Shown: positions 41,900 to 52,750 of the stretch, in pieces
Numbering within the stretch: the first letter of the stretch is position 1
Layout of the letters: each line of letters opens with the position of its first letter
Origin: Liolophura sinensis
Lineage: Eukaryota > Mollusca > Polyplacophora > Chitonida > Chitonidae
DNA length: 64,000 nt
Direction of reading: 5' to 3'
Assembly (NCBI RefSeq): GCF_032854445.1
Contig: NC_088302.1
Span: forward strand, 55,718,237-55,782,236
Position numbers and translations under genes: made by a program
Notes under the pieces: model-generated
The model's input: the letters and a program-made list of their open reading frames with translations, nothing else
Databases searched by the model: none
What the model was told of the DNA's origin: nothing

Positions 41900-44800
41900 C
41901 TGCAACAGACCATAACATGAGACTCATAACCAAACTGGAATCTCTTCAAATCCTTCAAAGTACTTTTCAGATTTTGAGAGATTCCATGAAGACAAGACCG
42001 CATTTATCAGCAATTTGGTTTGTCACCTGAGATAACCCTGACCCTTGACGGGTGCATTGATGACATGGAACGCCCCTTAATGGTTTACGAGTGGAATGTC
42101 GGCCTTGGCGCATGGATTATCGTGATCCTGTAAGTCATCATGCAATGACCTGCCTTACGTTTACTGGATCACAAGAATAACCGATGAAACTTTATTTTAT
42201 AAGGAGTAAAACGGCAGGGCAAGTATGGGGAGAAACCCTGAGATCGCTAAAGGTCTGTTGGATTTCGCTCCAACATGGCTCCGTATCAGAATGGCGCAGC
42301 ACTAGACTCGAGAGCTTCTCACCAATACGAGTACTGCAAGTTCAGGTCCAGCTCATTCGGATGGCTGTGGGTTTTCTCAGGGCTCTGTCCGCTTTCCTCC
42401 CATCGTAAATGCTGGCCGCCATCGTATAAGCGAAATATTCTTGAGTGAAACTCCAATGAAGTAAATAAATAAATACATTTAGACGCAACTGGCACCGTTT
42501 GCTTAGTTTTAATTAGAGCGCGTTTGTAAAATGACGTTCACAACTGGAGAGTGCTTCTGTTGATGATCATTTGCGCATGTGCACTGCTGGTATTCTGGGT
42601 CAGTAGCGACAGTCGGGCCCAGCTCACCTATGGTTTCTGACACAGTATACCAGGCGGGAAATTCGGTTTAAGCAAAGCTCCGAAATGTGTTCTTAAAACG
42701 GAGAATGATTCGGGTTTGAAGGATAACCAGTGAATGAGCTGACACCTGATCTCATGTATATGGCATTATAAAACGTACGTACACCTCTCAATGGACTCAT
42801 TTCACATTCATACTTCACATTCAGTATCGCCACAAGGCTTACCGGAGAACACTAATGTGGCACTAAGGGTTAAGTACCATGAAATTCTAGCTACTTCATG
42901 TACGCGCCTTTGCCTGTTTAGTAAGTCAGGTATTCACGGATTGCCATCAGTGGCAGGTGACAATACACATCAAAAGGTTAGTTACCTGTACTACACGAGA
43001 GAGCTATTCGGAATGCTAACTATAGGCCTACATACTTACAGACCTATCGACAGTCGAGCGCAAGTTTGAGAAAGGCGATCGTACTGTTCAAAACAGCGCT
43101 ATGAATAAAACTGACTATGACAGGGGCCCTATATAGACACGTTTATAGTTTACCCGACGACGGCTTGGTAAGTCACATAATGACCCTTAAGAAAAGACAT
43201 GTTAAGGGCAAGGAGGATACTTCGTGTACCGGAAGATGAGCAGATGGTTACAAGTCAGGTACATGTAAGAAGCCCTCCCCATAGCTTTACTGAGCATTCA
43301 ACAGAGCATCTATCATCTTATTTGCGATTTGCGATGATTATCTGACCGCCTTACCTGGTTCCCACGCTTGACCCGTGTCAAGGATTTATGTATTTATTTA
43401 TTTGATTGATGTTTTACCCCGTACTCAAGAATATTTCACTTATACGACGGGGGTCAGCATTATGGCGGGAGGAAAACGAGCAGAACCCACGAACATCCGC
43501 ATATTGCTGACAGGCCTTCCCACGCATTCCTGGAGAGGAAGTCAGCCTGGACTCCCACCGACCGCATTTGTGTGAGGCTTTTGGGTCATTGCGCCGCGTT
43601 GGCGTGCTAACTCCCTCGGTCAAGGTTCCCCCAAATCGTCAAAGACAAAAAAGGAATTATTATCCGAACGGTCTAAAATACGAATCAACTAGATAAATAA
43701 ATCTAGATACTCAAACATTAAGCCACGGAGATCAAATCATGTCAGCGACGACACTGTGATAATAATAATTCTGGAAAGGTGGCCACTTGACTTGTTAACT
43801 TCACTGAGCCGTTTATCCTAGATATTTGCTCACGACAATGCTCAAGTAGTATGACATTATGAACAATGCATCCTTACCAACAATATTTATTTGACTGGCA
43901 TTTTACGCCGTACTCAAGAATATTTCACTTATACGACGGCGGCCAGCATTCCGCAGGTTGCTGAAAGACATTCACACGTACGGCCGGAGAGGAAGCCAGC
44001 ATGAACTGGACTTGAACTTACAGCGACCGCACTGGTGAGAGGCTTATGGGTCATTACGCTGCGCTAGTGCGCTAACCAACATACCGACAATAGGGCATTG
44101 CTGTACGAAGTTCCTTATCCGGACTCTCTGTCTAGCCATGTTCATCTTCTCTTGTTTCTTCATCTTGTCCTGCTCGTACCTCATCTTGTTGGACGGTGGG
44201 TCGAATGAATTCCTCACAAACGGCACCATCTGAACACGGAGTTGCCCGCTAGGGGTGCGTTTGTAGTGAGGGATAAGTTCCTGATTCAGCAGCTCTAGGC
44301 GGTGTCTCTCAGCCTCACGCCTCTCCCAGCGGATTAACCGAGACAGGGGAATGGAAGGCTTCTCCTCATGACCTCGAGCTTCATCCTCGCTCTCCTCTGC
44401 ATTGGCGTAGCTCTCTTCACCGATGGCATTGGCTTTCTGCACTACATCCACCTCATTTATTTTCAACAGGAAATTTGTGGGTGGAGGTTTGATTGTGGCA
44501 CGCCGAGGAACTCTAAGCGAACCCAGCTCTTTTCGCGGAGGGCTGTCTTCTGTGGATGACTGGGACTGGCGAACTGATTCATCGTTTTTATCATCGTCAC
44601 TTGCAATCAAAGTCTTAGATGTTGGATTATCGCCTTTGCTTACTTCCACTACCCGCGCCTTCTTGGGAATACGCCTGGGATATTGAGACCTTTCAACCGC
44701 TTCATCCTGAAGGAGCTGTTCGTGAACAGCCATATTCTCTGTGGTCAGTCGCGAAACACCTTTACTCGATGGCGGTGAATTATTGTCATTTTTTTCTTGA

Positions 44801-45603
44801 TCTTCCGAAGTATCAACAGTATTTTTTGCGTTGATGTCTTGAGAACGTTCACCAACTGCTACATTCGACATAAGATTCCTGTCTAATTTGTCATCAGTTT
44901 TGGGAATGGGTCGCAAAGAAGCCTCGCTTCTAAACTGACTAGAGGTCTCTGTCTTCTGGTTTCCTTTCTGCTGTGATAGACCAATCATGTTGTCTTTCCG
45001 CTGGCTGATTTGCTCCTGTTTCGGTAGCACTCCTTCTTTTTCCAGGCTTTCCTTCTTCGCGGCCAGTTTAATCATCCTAGCGATGCTATCAGAGCCGCTC
45101 TGACTCTGAAATCCCGCCACCCCATGCTGTGCCGCACCCCCCAGCCCACTCGCGTTTCTCAAACCGCCAGCAATGGCGAACCTTTTTCTGGCCCTTTCTG
45201 CTTTCTTCCTCTTCACGTTTTGTCTGAACTTTTCCACGACCCGCTTGATAAGTCGCCTAAGCCTGATGTTTTGCATGTCGCGCCGAGTTTCCTCCTGGCG
45301 TCTCTTGTACTCCTCCCTCTGACAGTGGCGTTTGTGGCGATGTACCTTAATGAGTCGGTTGTAAAACTGTATTTGGACACGCTTGATCTTTGCCAGCTGC
45401 CATCTCTGGTCCTTGAAGTACATATTTACCATCTTCCGCTCGGTATCGCTGGCCGCCTGGTTGTGAGATCGGACATAATTACCGTTCTCACTCCGTTTCA
45501 TATCGCGTAAACCCAACAAGAAATCTCCATTCATATTCTTCAAGCTTTTTTCCGTAAGTCGTTTATTCATCCGAACAGGTATGGTCGGTCCGTCCTGTTC
45601 CAT
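41568..45603 (-). CDS. Uncharacterised basic, charged 616-residue protein, two exons
   Basis: Exons complement(44085-45603) and complement(41568-41899). The start ATG (45601-45603, context acaATGG) has an in-frame stop two codons upstream, so this start is firm. The donor gtcg/gtatgt and acceptor tctgttgcag/aacct join in phase 1 (…CPIV-E-PEVERMQ…) and the frame runs to taa at 41568. The protein is rich in Arg, Lys, Glu and Gln, with a long basic helical segment (RRQEETRRDMQNIRLRRLIK, then VKRKKAERARKR), an acidic/Ser middle, WERREAERHRLELLNQELIP, and a C-terminus of RQLLLYRQRATVYR. It has no signal peptide, membrane segment or known domain that I can see. I do not recognise the family. A nuclear or cytoskeletal role would be a guess. 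Confidence 0.85.
42275..42475 (+). mobile_element. SINE copy, diverged, plus orientation, in intron
   Basis: It shares gttcaggtccagctcattcg, tttcctcccat, tgctggccgccatcgtataa and the attcttgagt / aaataaataaat tail with the full-length copy at 40515-40792, in the opposite orientation. The tRNA-like head is weak. Confidence 0.8.
43385..43632 (-). mobile_element. SINE copy, diverged, minus orientation, in intron
   Basis: It contains tattcacttatacgacgg-type tail sequence, tggcgggaggaaaacg, and a decayed tRNA-like head near 43600-43630. No clear target-site duplication. Confidence 0.88.
43886..44077 (-). mobile_element. SINE copy with central deletion, next to splice donor
   Basis: Minus orientation. 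About 46 bases of the central domain (present in the copy at 40515) are missing between gccagcatt and ccgcagg. The tRNA-like head is cut at gctaacc, and host sequence with the splice donor of the uncharacterised gene starts within about ten bases. Confidence 0.9.
44085..45603 (-). CDS. Uncharacterised gene, exon 1 (506 codons)
   Basis: A long uninterrupted exon starting at the ATG. It leaves in phase 1 at the donor GTATGT (44080-44084 region on the plus strand). Reading past the donor gives 13 more codons before a stop, and those lie in a SINE, so the spliced form is the better model. Confidence 0.87.
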
Positions 45604-48599
45604 TGTCTAACAGGTTAGTATTGCCACGCTAATAAGCTTAAACTCAAGGTTTTCTCTTCACGCAATCAGCGGAATACTGAAACTCAGTCCGTCGGTTTGG
45701 ATCCCTCAGGACCACTGTTTGGCACACAGAGTATATCGCCATATATATAAACAGTACACACAGGGTCACACAGCGATGCCATGAAGGCTACTACATAATG
45801 TTATTCACCTCACCTTTGTTACACTGTCAAGGACTACTGGAGTCAACTCCAAAGTATTCACCTTAACTACTTTGCTTGTGACCTCGTTCGACCTTTGATT
45901 CGCTAACTGTACTATATAGCCCATTTCACACTTGAATTAACTTTATGGACAATTTACTTTATGGACAGTTAACTTTATGGACAATTAACTTTATGAAAAT
46001 TTGCTTACATATGCAAGGATTTCGTGAAAGGCGTATGCTACAAAAGTTTTTTTCACAAGTTTCTTTTTAATCGTGGAAGGCGTATGATACAAATTTTTTT
46101 CAGAAGATTTCTCCATAATTAATTTATATCAAATATTTGTAGATTGTCACATTTCTTGTAACAATAACCGTGCAGTAACAAGGTGAAAATCGCCGTTTTC
46201 TTATTTTCAAACTAGAGTAAAATGATACTGGTCAAACTTTATCCAGAATATCGTTTTACCTGCTGGTAACAGCTGAATATGTGAATGTCCCACTTACTTG
46301 TGCTTGATGACTGATTACGCAGGCAATATAGCATTGTAGTAAGAGAAAGAATTGGCTGTGACTGATTTTTGGAGAAAAATACGGTATATAATAAGATACT
46401 GAAAGCAAAATTCATGTTTCTGTTTTTATCCGTTGCCTGTTTTCTAAAGTCATCAAAATTTTTCCGTCCTGAATTGAACATCTATACAACTTGTTCCGAA
46501 CTCGTTTATTACGTGTTTCGTATGCGAGAAGCCTGTAATGTTTTTCTATAAGTTATCCAGTCTGATGTTCATTCAGATTGGATAACATACAGACCTACGC
46601 ACGTGTGGATAACATTTGTAACATTTCATTATAAATTGTAAAAACCATACCGTACAACAATACATTACTCATTAATGAGACATACAAATGGATCATGACC
46701 ATGGCATAAAACCAGCCAGTACATTTCATTCTAAAATCACGAAAATACTGATACTGTCACAAGAGTAAACGCATCCCACCTATCGCAATTAAAGGTTCAA
46801 GCTAGAAACTATAGACTCGCACATTACACGAAACAGGACTCGCTTTCAACATACCTACACCAATAAGTGATAATGAACGGTCAACCTTTAATAGTAGAAC
46901 AGAAAGCTCCACACATACAGTAAGACAAAATGTGTGCATGTGTCCGTGTGCGTTGCTGACAGTAAACCATCCACAGCTCTATTGGTGTTGCGATCAATGT
47001 CAGAATGATTGACGTTATACTGACGTTCGGCCATTGTTTCTAGGGGCTTGGCTTACACTTTGGCGAGGGATTCATCCCTACCTTTCCTCTTCAGTAAATG
47101 CAGCCGTAAACACTGATGTAAACTACTTTAATTAACGGTGTACCGGAAACATTTCGGGAATTGGCCTTGCGACCTCGTCAATGAAAATAACACTCAAGCA
47201 TTACAGTGTAAGACGATCTCTTCCAGTCATGTTACAAACAACATTCCGTTTCTCAAAATTAATCATAGCGATTTAACAGCATCTTGCTACAGTCAACACC
47301 AGGGGGCTTGGCTAATTCTAAACCACGTTACCAAACAAGTTAATAGTAGAGAACAGAGAACTTTATATGATATGATATGTCAAGGGTGATCCACTTCATG
47401 TCTAAACCTTGTCTGTCGTTTTCAAACAGCTGTATATACATGGGTGGGAAATTCCGCTTTTGAGAAGCACTGTAATTTTGAAATATAAGGACAAATGAAC
47501 AATGAATTGGAGATAAAATGTGTAATTTGATCATAATCCATTTAAATTTTGAGGAGAATTGGTTCAGGAAATTTTAAAGAAACACGTATACTAATTAGTT
47601 CAAAACGGATTGCAACAGAGCGGATTTAGACAGATGTGGGAAACAACCATACACAGGCCTTCTCAACATACGGTGACTCATATTCAACCGTCAAACCAGA
47701 ATTCTTATCTATATTACTGGAACAGTAATTTGTGGTGAGGCATACAACGTTTAAGTGCCTTTGCAAGATCCCCAGTGTCAGACTTGACAATCTGAAAACT
47801 TGAAATTGGAAATTGGAAAAAACTTGACAATCTGACAATTCGAAAACGTTGACAGTTTGAAGAAGGAAACACTTTGTGCTTATCAACCTCTTCAAGTGAT
47901 TTATTCTTCTCAGTTACTCTACACCCCGGTACTGTGTCGCAGTTCCTGATGCCATCGGCACGTTTTACAATGAGGACGTGGATATAGACTAGTGGTTACA
48001 TTTTGTTCACCACTAGCTTTCTTGAACCAGTCAAAGCTGTGTTAATATAAATGATTGTGTGTACTTATTTAAAGCAGCTAAACTTATTTACGTGTTTTAT
48101 GTTTTATTTTATAAACGTATTTTGAAAACTGTGAGACCATAGAGTCGGTTACGTCCCTACTACGATCAAACTTATGGCATGTACAATAATGTTGCCATGC
48201 AGCTTGGATTAACGTTTACATGCATTTTCCTTCACATTCCTTCCACGATAGGTCATCTTAATCAGGATACAAACTATTCCTTCCTAATGACCTTAAACTT
48301 GACTTTGTAATATGATCTTGATTCTGATGGAATTTCGCAGAGTGCAGCAATTTGTAAAGTTAACATACGCCTGCGTAATAAAAATGGACGCATGATACAT
48401 TCACAGACACCAAAGTCTGGAGGTTGGAAAACATTTGCCAACAAAGGTTCAACAAAAGTATATTGTCTATTAGATTCCCCGAGGGATTTCATATCCATTC
48501 ATCTTCTATATCAAGGCATTTTGTACATAATATTTGACAATATGTGTGGGCAATATAGGCGCCCACGCGTCGGATTTTTGCCCTTTCTTTCGTTTTCGT
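45604..48599. other. Region upstream of the uncharacterised gene, no gene seen
   Basis: AT-rich. Short repeats include four copies of a taactttatggacaatt-like 18-mer near 45938-46005 and two copies of an aaggcgtatg-tacaaa motif at 46030-46095. No exon with paired splice sites was recognised. Confidence 0.45.
45741..45750 (-). promoter_or_regulatory. Possible TATA-like element upstream of the uncharacterised gene
   Basis: On the minus strand it reads TTATATATAT, about 140 bases before the start codon. Position and composition fit a core promoter, but AT-rich invertebrate DNA makes chance likely. Confidence 0.2.
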
Positions 48600-49150
48600 C
48601 CACTCACTTACCAGCCTTTTCCATTGCTCGGTGTAGTTTTTACCTAACAATTTCGGTTTTCCTTCAATACAAGATATACCCTCAGTGTAGTTTTCATCTA
48701 ACAACTTCGGCTTCCATTCAGTACAAGTATATACGGCCAGCGTAGTTTTCACCTAACAATTCGGCTTTCCTTCAATACATGTATATACATTCAGCATAGA
48801 TTTCATCTAACAATTTCGGCTTTCTTTCAATACAGGTATGTACGCTCAGTGTAGTTTTCACCTAAAAATGTCGGATTGATTTCAATACAAGTATACACGC
48901 TTAGTGTAGTTTTCATCTAACAACTTCGGCATTCCTTCAATACAAGTATATACGCTTAGTGTAGTTTTCATCAAACAATCTCGGCTTCCATTCAGTACAA
49001 GTATATACGACCAGCGTAGTTTTCACCTAACAATTCGGCTTTCCTTCAATACATGTATATACATTCAGTATAGATTTCATCTAACAATCTCGGCTTCACT
49101 CCAATACAAGTATATACGCTCAGTGTAGTTTTCACCCCACAACTTTAGGA
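48600..49150. repeat. Tandem array, ~55-bp unit, about 10 copies
   Basis: Units contain aacaatttcggctttccttc, aatacaagtatatacgc and cagtgtagttttcacc, with substitutions and small indels. Intergenic. Confidence 0.9.
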
Positions 49151-49264
49151 GTCACTCCAGTGATACATCTTTCAGTGATACAACACCGAACAACTTCAGC
49201 TTCTACAATTACAACTGCACGTGCTCAGACAAAGATGTTATAATGTAAATAATATTACACATAC

Positions 49265-49510
49265 TTGCACCTACGTTCGTCAGGGGCATTGCTAGTTCGG
49301 ATGGTGAAAGCGCTGGCTCGCTGCCACTATCCAGCTCGCTGCCCCTATCCGGCTCTTGCTGTTTTGGTTGCGGCTTTAGGCCAGAAGTTTTGTTAGGGAT
49401 CTGGCAAAGGGCGGTGGTTTACTTCCATTAACCTGACTCCCGTCATGTAAGTGAAATGTTCTTGAGCAGGGCATATGGCACCATTCCACAAAATAACATA
49501 AATACATATA
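49265..49510 (+). mobile_element. Possible SINE relic
   Basis: The tail gtaagtgaaatgttcttgag and the AT-rich end (aacataaataca) resemble the 3' end of the SINE family at 40515. The body contains a local duplication of cgctgcc-ctatcc-gctc. The head is not clearly tRNA-like. Confidence 0.45.
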
Positions 49511-50740
49511 TTGTTCCTTCTACAGAGTTTGATTCACAATGACGTGTATAATTACGTATATAAGAAATAATTATTCACTCCAGATAAACAAAAGTTCTGT
49601 ATCTGGTACAAAAGCCTGCATCAAAGATAGATTAAAAAATCACTGTTTTGAGTTTATTTCAAAAATTACACAAAACTTGTATATAATTTGGTGAAATCCC
49701 GCCTAGCCATCGTCTGGTTGAGAGTACAGTGCTGACGGGACCTTACCTAGTATCACAGATACACTCGGTTTTTCGTGAACAACGTACAAACACAACAGTT
49801 AAATCTTAATGAACAGTCAACATTACAACATTACCCGCCTTAACGTGAACGCATGGCGGCAAATAGTTCCAACTGATAACAAGCACAAATGTATATCGTA
49901 CATACCGTATATTCAAATCAACAGGCATTTCCGCTAATAAAGTGAAACAGGGAGAGACAATTGCAATAATGAATAAAATGAAAAGCACCAAATGCAAAAC
50001 AGACAAATCTACATTATGTCATCTACAGTGTAAGGCTACAACAAACTGCCATTGGTACCTTTTCAAGCTTTTCAGACAGGATTTCCATGCTATTCTCTCT
50101 CACCGGAAACATGAACGGATTTTGATGGATGGAGGAAAAAATGATTACCTATAGTTGTTTATCTGTGCAACCATGACAACCATGACAAACATGGTTGCAC
50201 TATTTGGTACATTGCTATTTATGGAAAAACACTCACACTCCCTTAAATCCATCTCTTACACGTATCCATTTCGTACCACTTATACAAAGTACATCTACAT
50301 TAACTGAGACTTAAAAGCTTTGTCAAAAATACTCTTCATACATGTATGTACAATTTAACTCAATATCTCTTTGACTAAGGATTACTTATGGAATGCAAGT
50401 CCGGTATAATATCAACACCGTCAGTCCATTCCTATTTTCCCGAGTAAAAATCCCGTAACAAAATAGGAACAAAATCTTCTTTCCTTAAAAACAATACTTC
50501 CCTGTGCGCCACGGATAATTTCACAAAATGACATTTCACAGATTATTTTAACACTTATTATTAAGCAGTAATACAGAAATAATAATTAACGAAGAAAACA
50601 TGACAAACCTTGTCTTTAATTGAGTCCACATTTATTGCTTAAAACAGCTTGTCTTTTCTTCTCCCTACCCCTTAATCAACATGGAGCAGCCAATAAAAGG
50701 TCTGCTTATCAAATGTTTCACTGAGGCAACTCGTTCTCAT
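49511..50740. other. Intergenic, nothing recognised
   Basis: AT-rich sequence with only short open frames and no repeat array. Confidence 0.4.
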
Positions 50741-50744
50741 ATAG

Positions 50745-51325
50745 TCTCATTTGCGGCAACTTGGTTTGAAAATGTCACTATGTTCTAACTTGTTTCGCAA
50801 ATGTCTCATTAGGACAGCTTATCCCTGAACACTGTCTCTGTGTTCTAGCTTGTTCTGCAAATGTCTCATTAGGACAACTTATCCCTGAACACAGTCACTA
50901 TGTTCTAACTTGTTCTGCAAATGTCTCATTAGGACAACTTATCCCTGAACATTGTCACTTTGTTTTAACTTGTTCTGCAAATGTGTCATTAGGGCAGCTT
51001 ATCCCTGAACACATTCACTATGTTCTAACTTGTTCCGCAAATGTCTCATTAGGTAAGCTTATCCCTGAACACTGTCACTTTGTTCTAACTTGTTCCGCAA
51101 ACGTCTCATTAGGACAGCTTATCCCTGAACACTGTCACTTTGTTCTAACTTGTTCTGCAAATGTCTCATTAGGACAGCTTATCCCCGAACACTGTCACTT
51201 TGTTCTAACTTGTTCTGCAAATGTCTCATTAGGACAGCTTATCCCCGAACATTGTCACTTTGTTCTAACTTGTTCTGAAAATGTCTCATTAGGGCAGTTT
51301 ATCCCTGGGCACTGCCACTATGTCA
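50745..51325. repeat. Tandem array, 60-bp unit, about 10 copies
   Basis: Each unit contains ctcattaggacagcttatcc, ctgaacactgtcactttgtt and ctaacttgttctgcaaatgt, and the 60-base period holds without indels for the full array. Divisible by three, hence a spurious repeated open frame on the plus strand. Confidence 0.95.
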
Positions 51326-51622
51326 TTCTTGTCTGTTAAAAAACAATTCAACTCAAAACATTTAAGCACAACCAATTTGCATATTTCACATCCAGTCTTC
51401 TCACAGAACATAATCACAATAACAATGTAGTAAAATCTGGCTAAGCATCACTGCAAAACTTCACACACTTCGTATGTATATCTTCTTTCAAGCTTGTAGC
51501 CAGCACAGATAAAATGGTTTTTACATGTTCTCGTAATGCCTTTCTTTCCTACTGTAGTTGTCTCCCTTGTATGGGAAGCAATACATCAGGTATTATTTGA
51601 TACCTTCTTCACACATGAGTAT

Positions 51623-51628
51623 TTTATT
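51623..51628 (-). other. Possible poly(A) signal of the TRPC-like gene
   Basis: Minus-strand AATAAA about 750 bases after the stop codon at 52375. This is only a candidate. Confidence 0.25.
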
Positions 51629-51724
51629 CAAATCAAATATACAAAAAAGAACAAAAACAACAGTTTGGTGCTGAATCTCACAATGATATGAACTTATTTA
51701 CATAATATACATGAAGACGAACAG

Positions 51725-51855
51725 TGTGACCATGAGAACACATCTGCCCAGGTGTGACCAGAACACATCTCCCCAGCCTGTAGGTGTGACCAGAACACAT
51801 CTTCCCAGCCTGCAGGTGTGACCATGAGAACACATCTCCCCAGCCTGCAGGGAGT
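51725..51855. repeat. Short tandem repeats, ~35-bp unit, about 4 copies
   Basis: Units with cctgcaggtgtgacca and gaacacatctccccag, variably truncated. Confidence 0.85.
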
Positions 51856-52374
51856 GCTTTCTGTTCGGTGGTTTCTTTCAAGTGGTTTTCACAGCTCAAA
51901 AAACACAAGTCCCTCTCAAGATTTCACGTTACAGTAACAATAAAAAATCATGCCCTATTTACTCCTGCTATGAAGGTGAAACCCTAACTCTCACACAAAG
52001 AGTTTTTCATGTCATATAATAAGTGACACAATCAAATTTCCTGCCTATATGTGCCCCCCAATGTGATGTCAGGATTGTGCGTGCAGTCATCAGTTTTGGC
52101 TTAGACCTGATTCATGTCCATAGTATCATATTTGAGAGTACTTATATCTGAGAAATGAAAGAGGTGACTTCAGTAAACAGCAAACAACCTTGATCAGGTA
52201 TTCAAAATATGATATATGATGATCCAAAGATGACACAAAGTAAAAAGATTGGCCTTACTCCATGTCAAGATGCAAAACAATTAACATCACTTCCTGACAA
52301 AGTCAGTTTGACAGCCAAATTGGCTGGAGTCATAAACAAAGCACAGAGTTTGTCCAGCACTGAGAACTCTTGTG

Positions 52375-52750
52375 TCAGAGTTGTGTGTAGAGATGAGTAT
52401 GGTACAATTCAGAGTTGATAGGTGGGAGCATGGTCAGGGGTGGGGGTGGCAGCAGAGCGTTCCGGGGCTCCCTCGACTGTGATAGGGCATCACGCACGGC
52501 CTCCCTGACCTCGTGACGCACAGTCTTCACAATGTCGTGACGGATATATTCAAGCTCCTGAGGGGTAAGCAGAGAGCTGGATAGGTTCATACTGCTGTTA
52601 GGGCTGGTGTGGGCAAGTTTATTAGAGTTGCCCAGCAGGGGGCTGTTACTGGGGGAGGGGCGGAAAGTATGGGCAATGTCCTGTCGTAATGTGTCCATGT
52701 GACCCACTGTGCGCTGAGTCTCACGCTTACGGTCTTCTCTTAATTCGTAT
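52375..52750 (-). CDS. TRPC-like channel, last exon with PDZ-like C-terminus
   Basis: Acceptor gacctgtttcag/atacg, completing the Arg codon split with the upstream exon (DISSL-R-YELRED). It reads through HMDTLRQDIAHTFRPSPSNS, SSLLTPQELEYIRHDIVKTV, PPPPLTMLPPINSELY to the stop tga at 52375-52377. The terminal TQL fits the class I PDZ ligand rule (S/T-x-hydrophobic). Confidence 0.87.

Noticed and set aside
43376-43630. gtcaagg direct repeat as a target-site duplication of the SINE at 43385
   Set aside because: The right copy lies within the decayed tRNA-like head of the SINE, so the match is coincidental.
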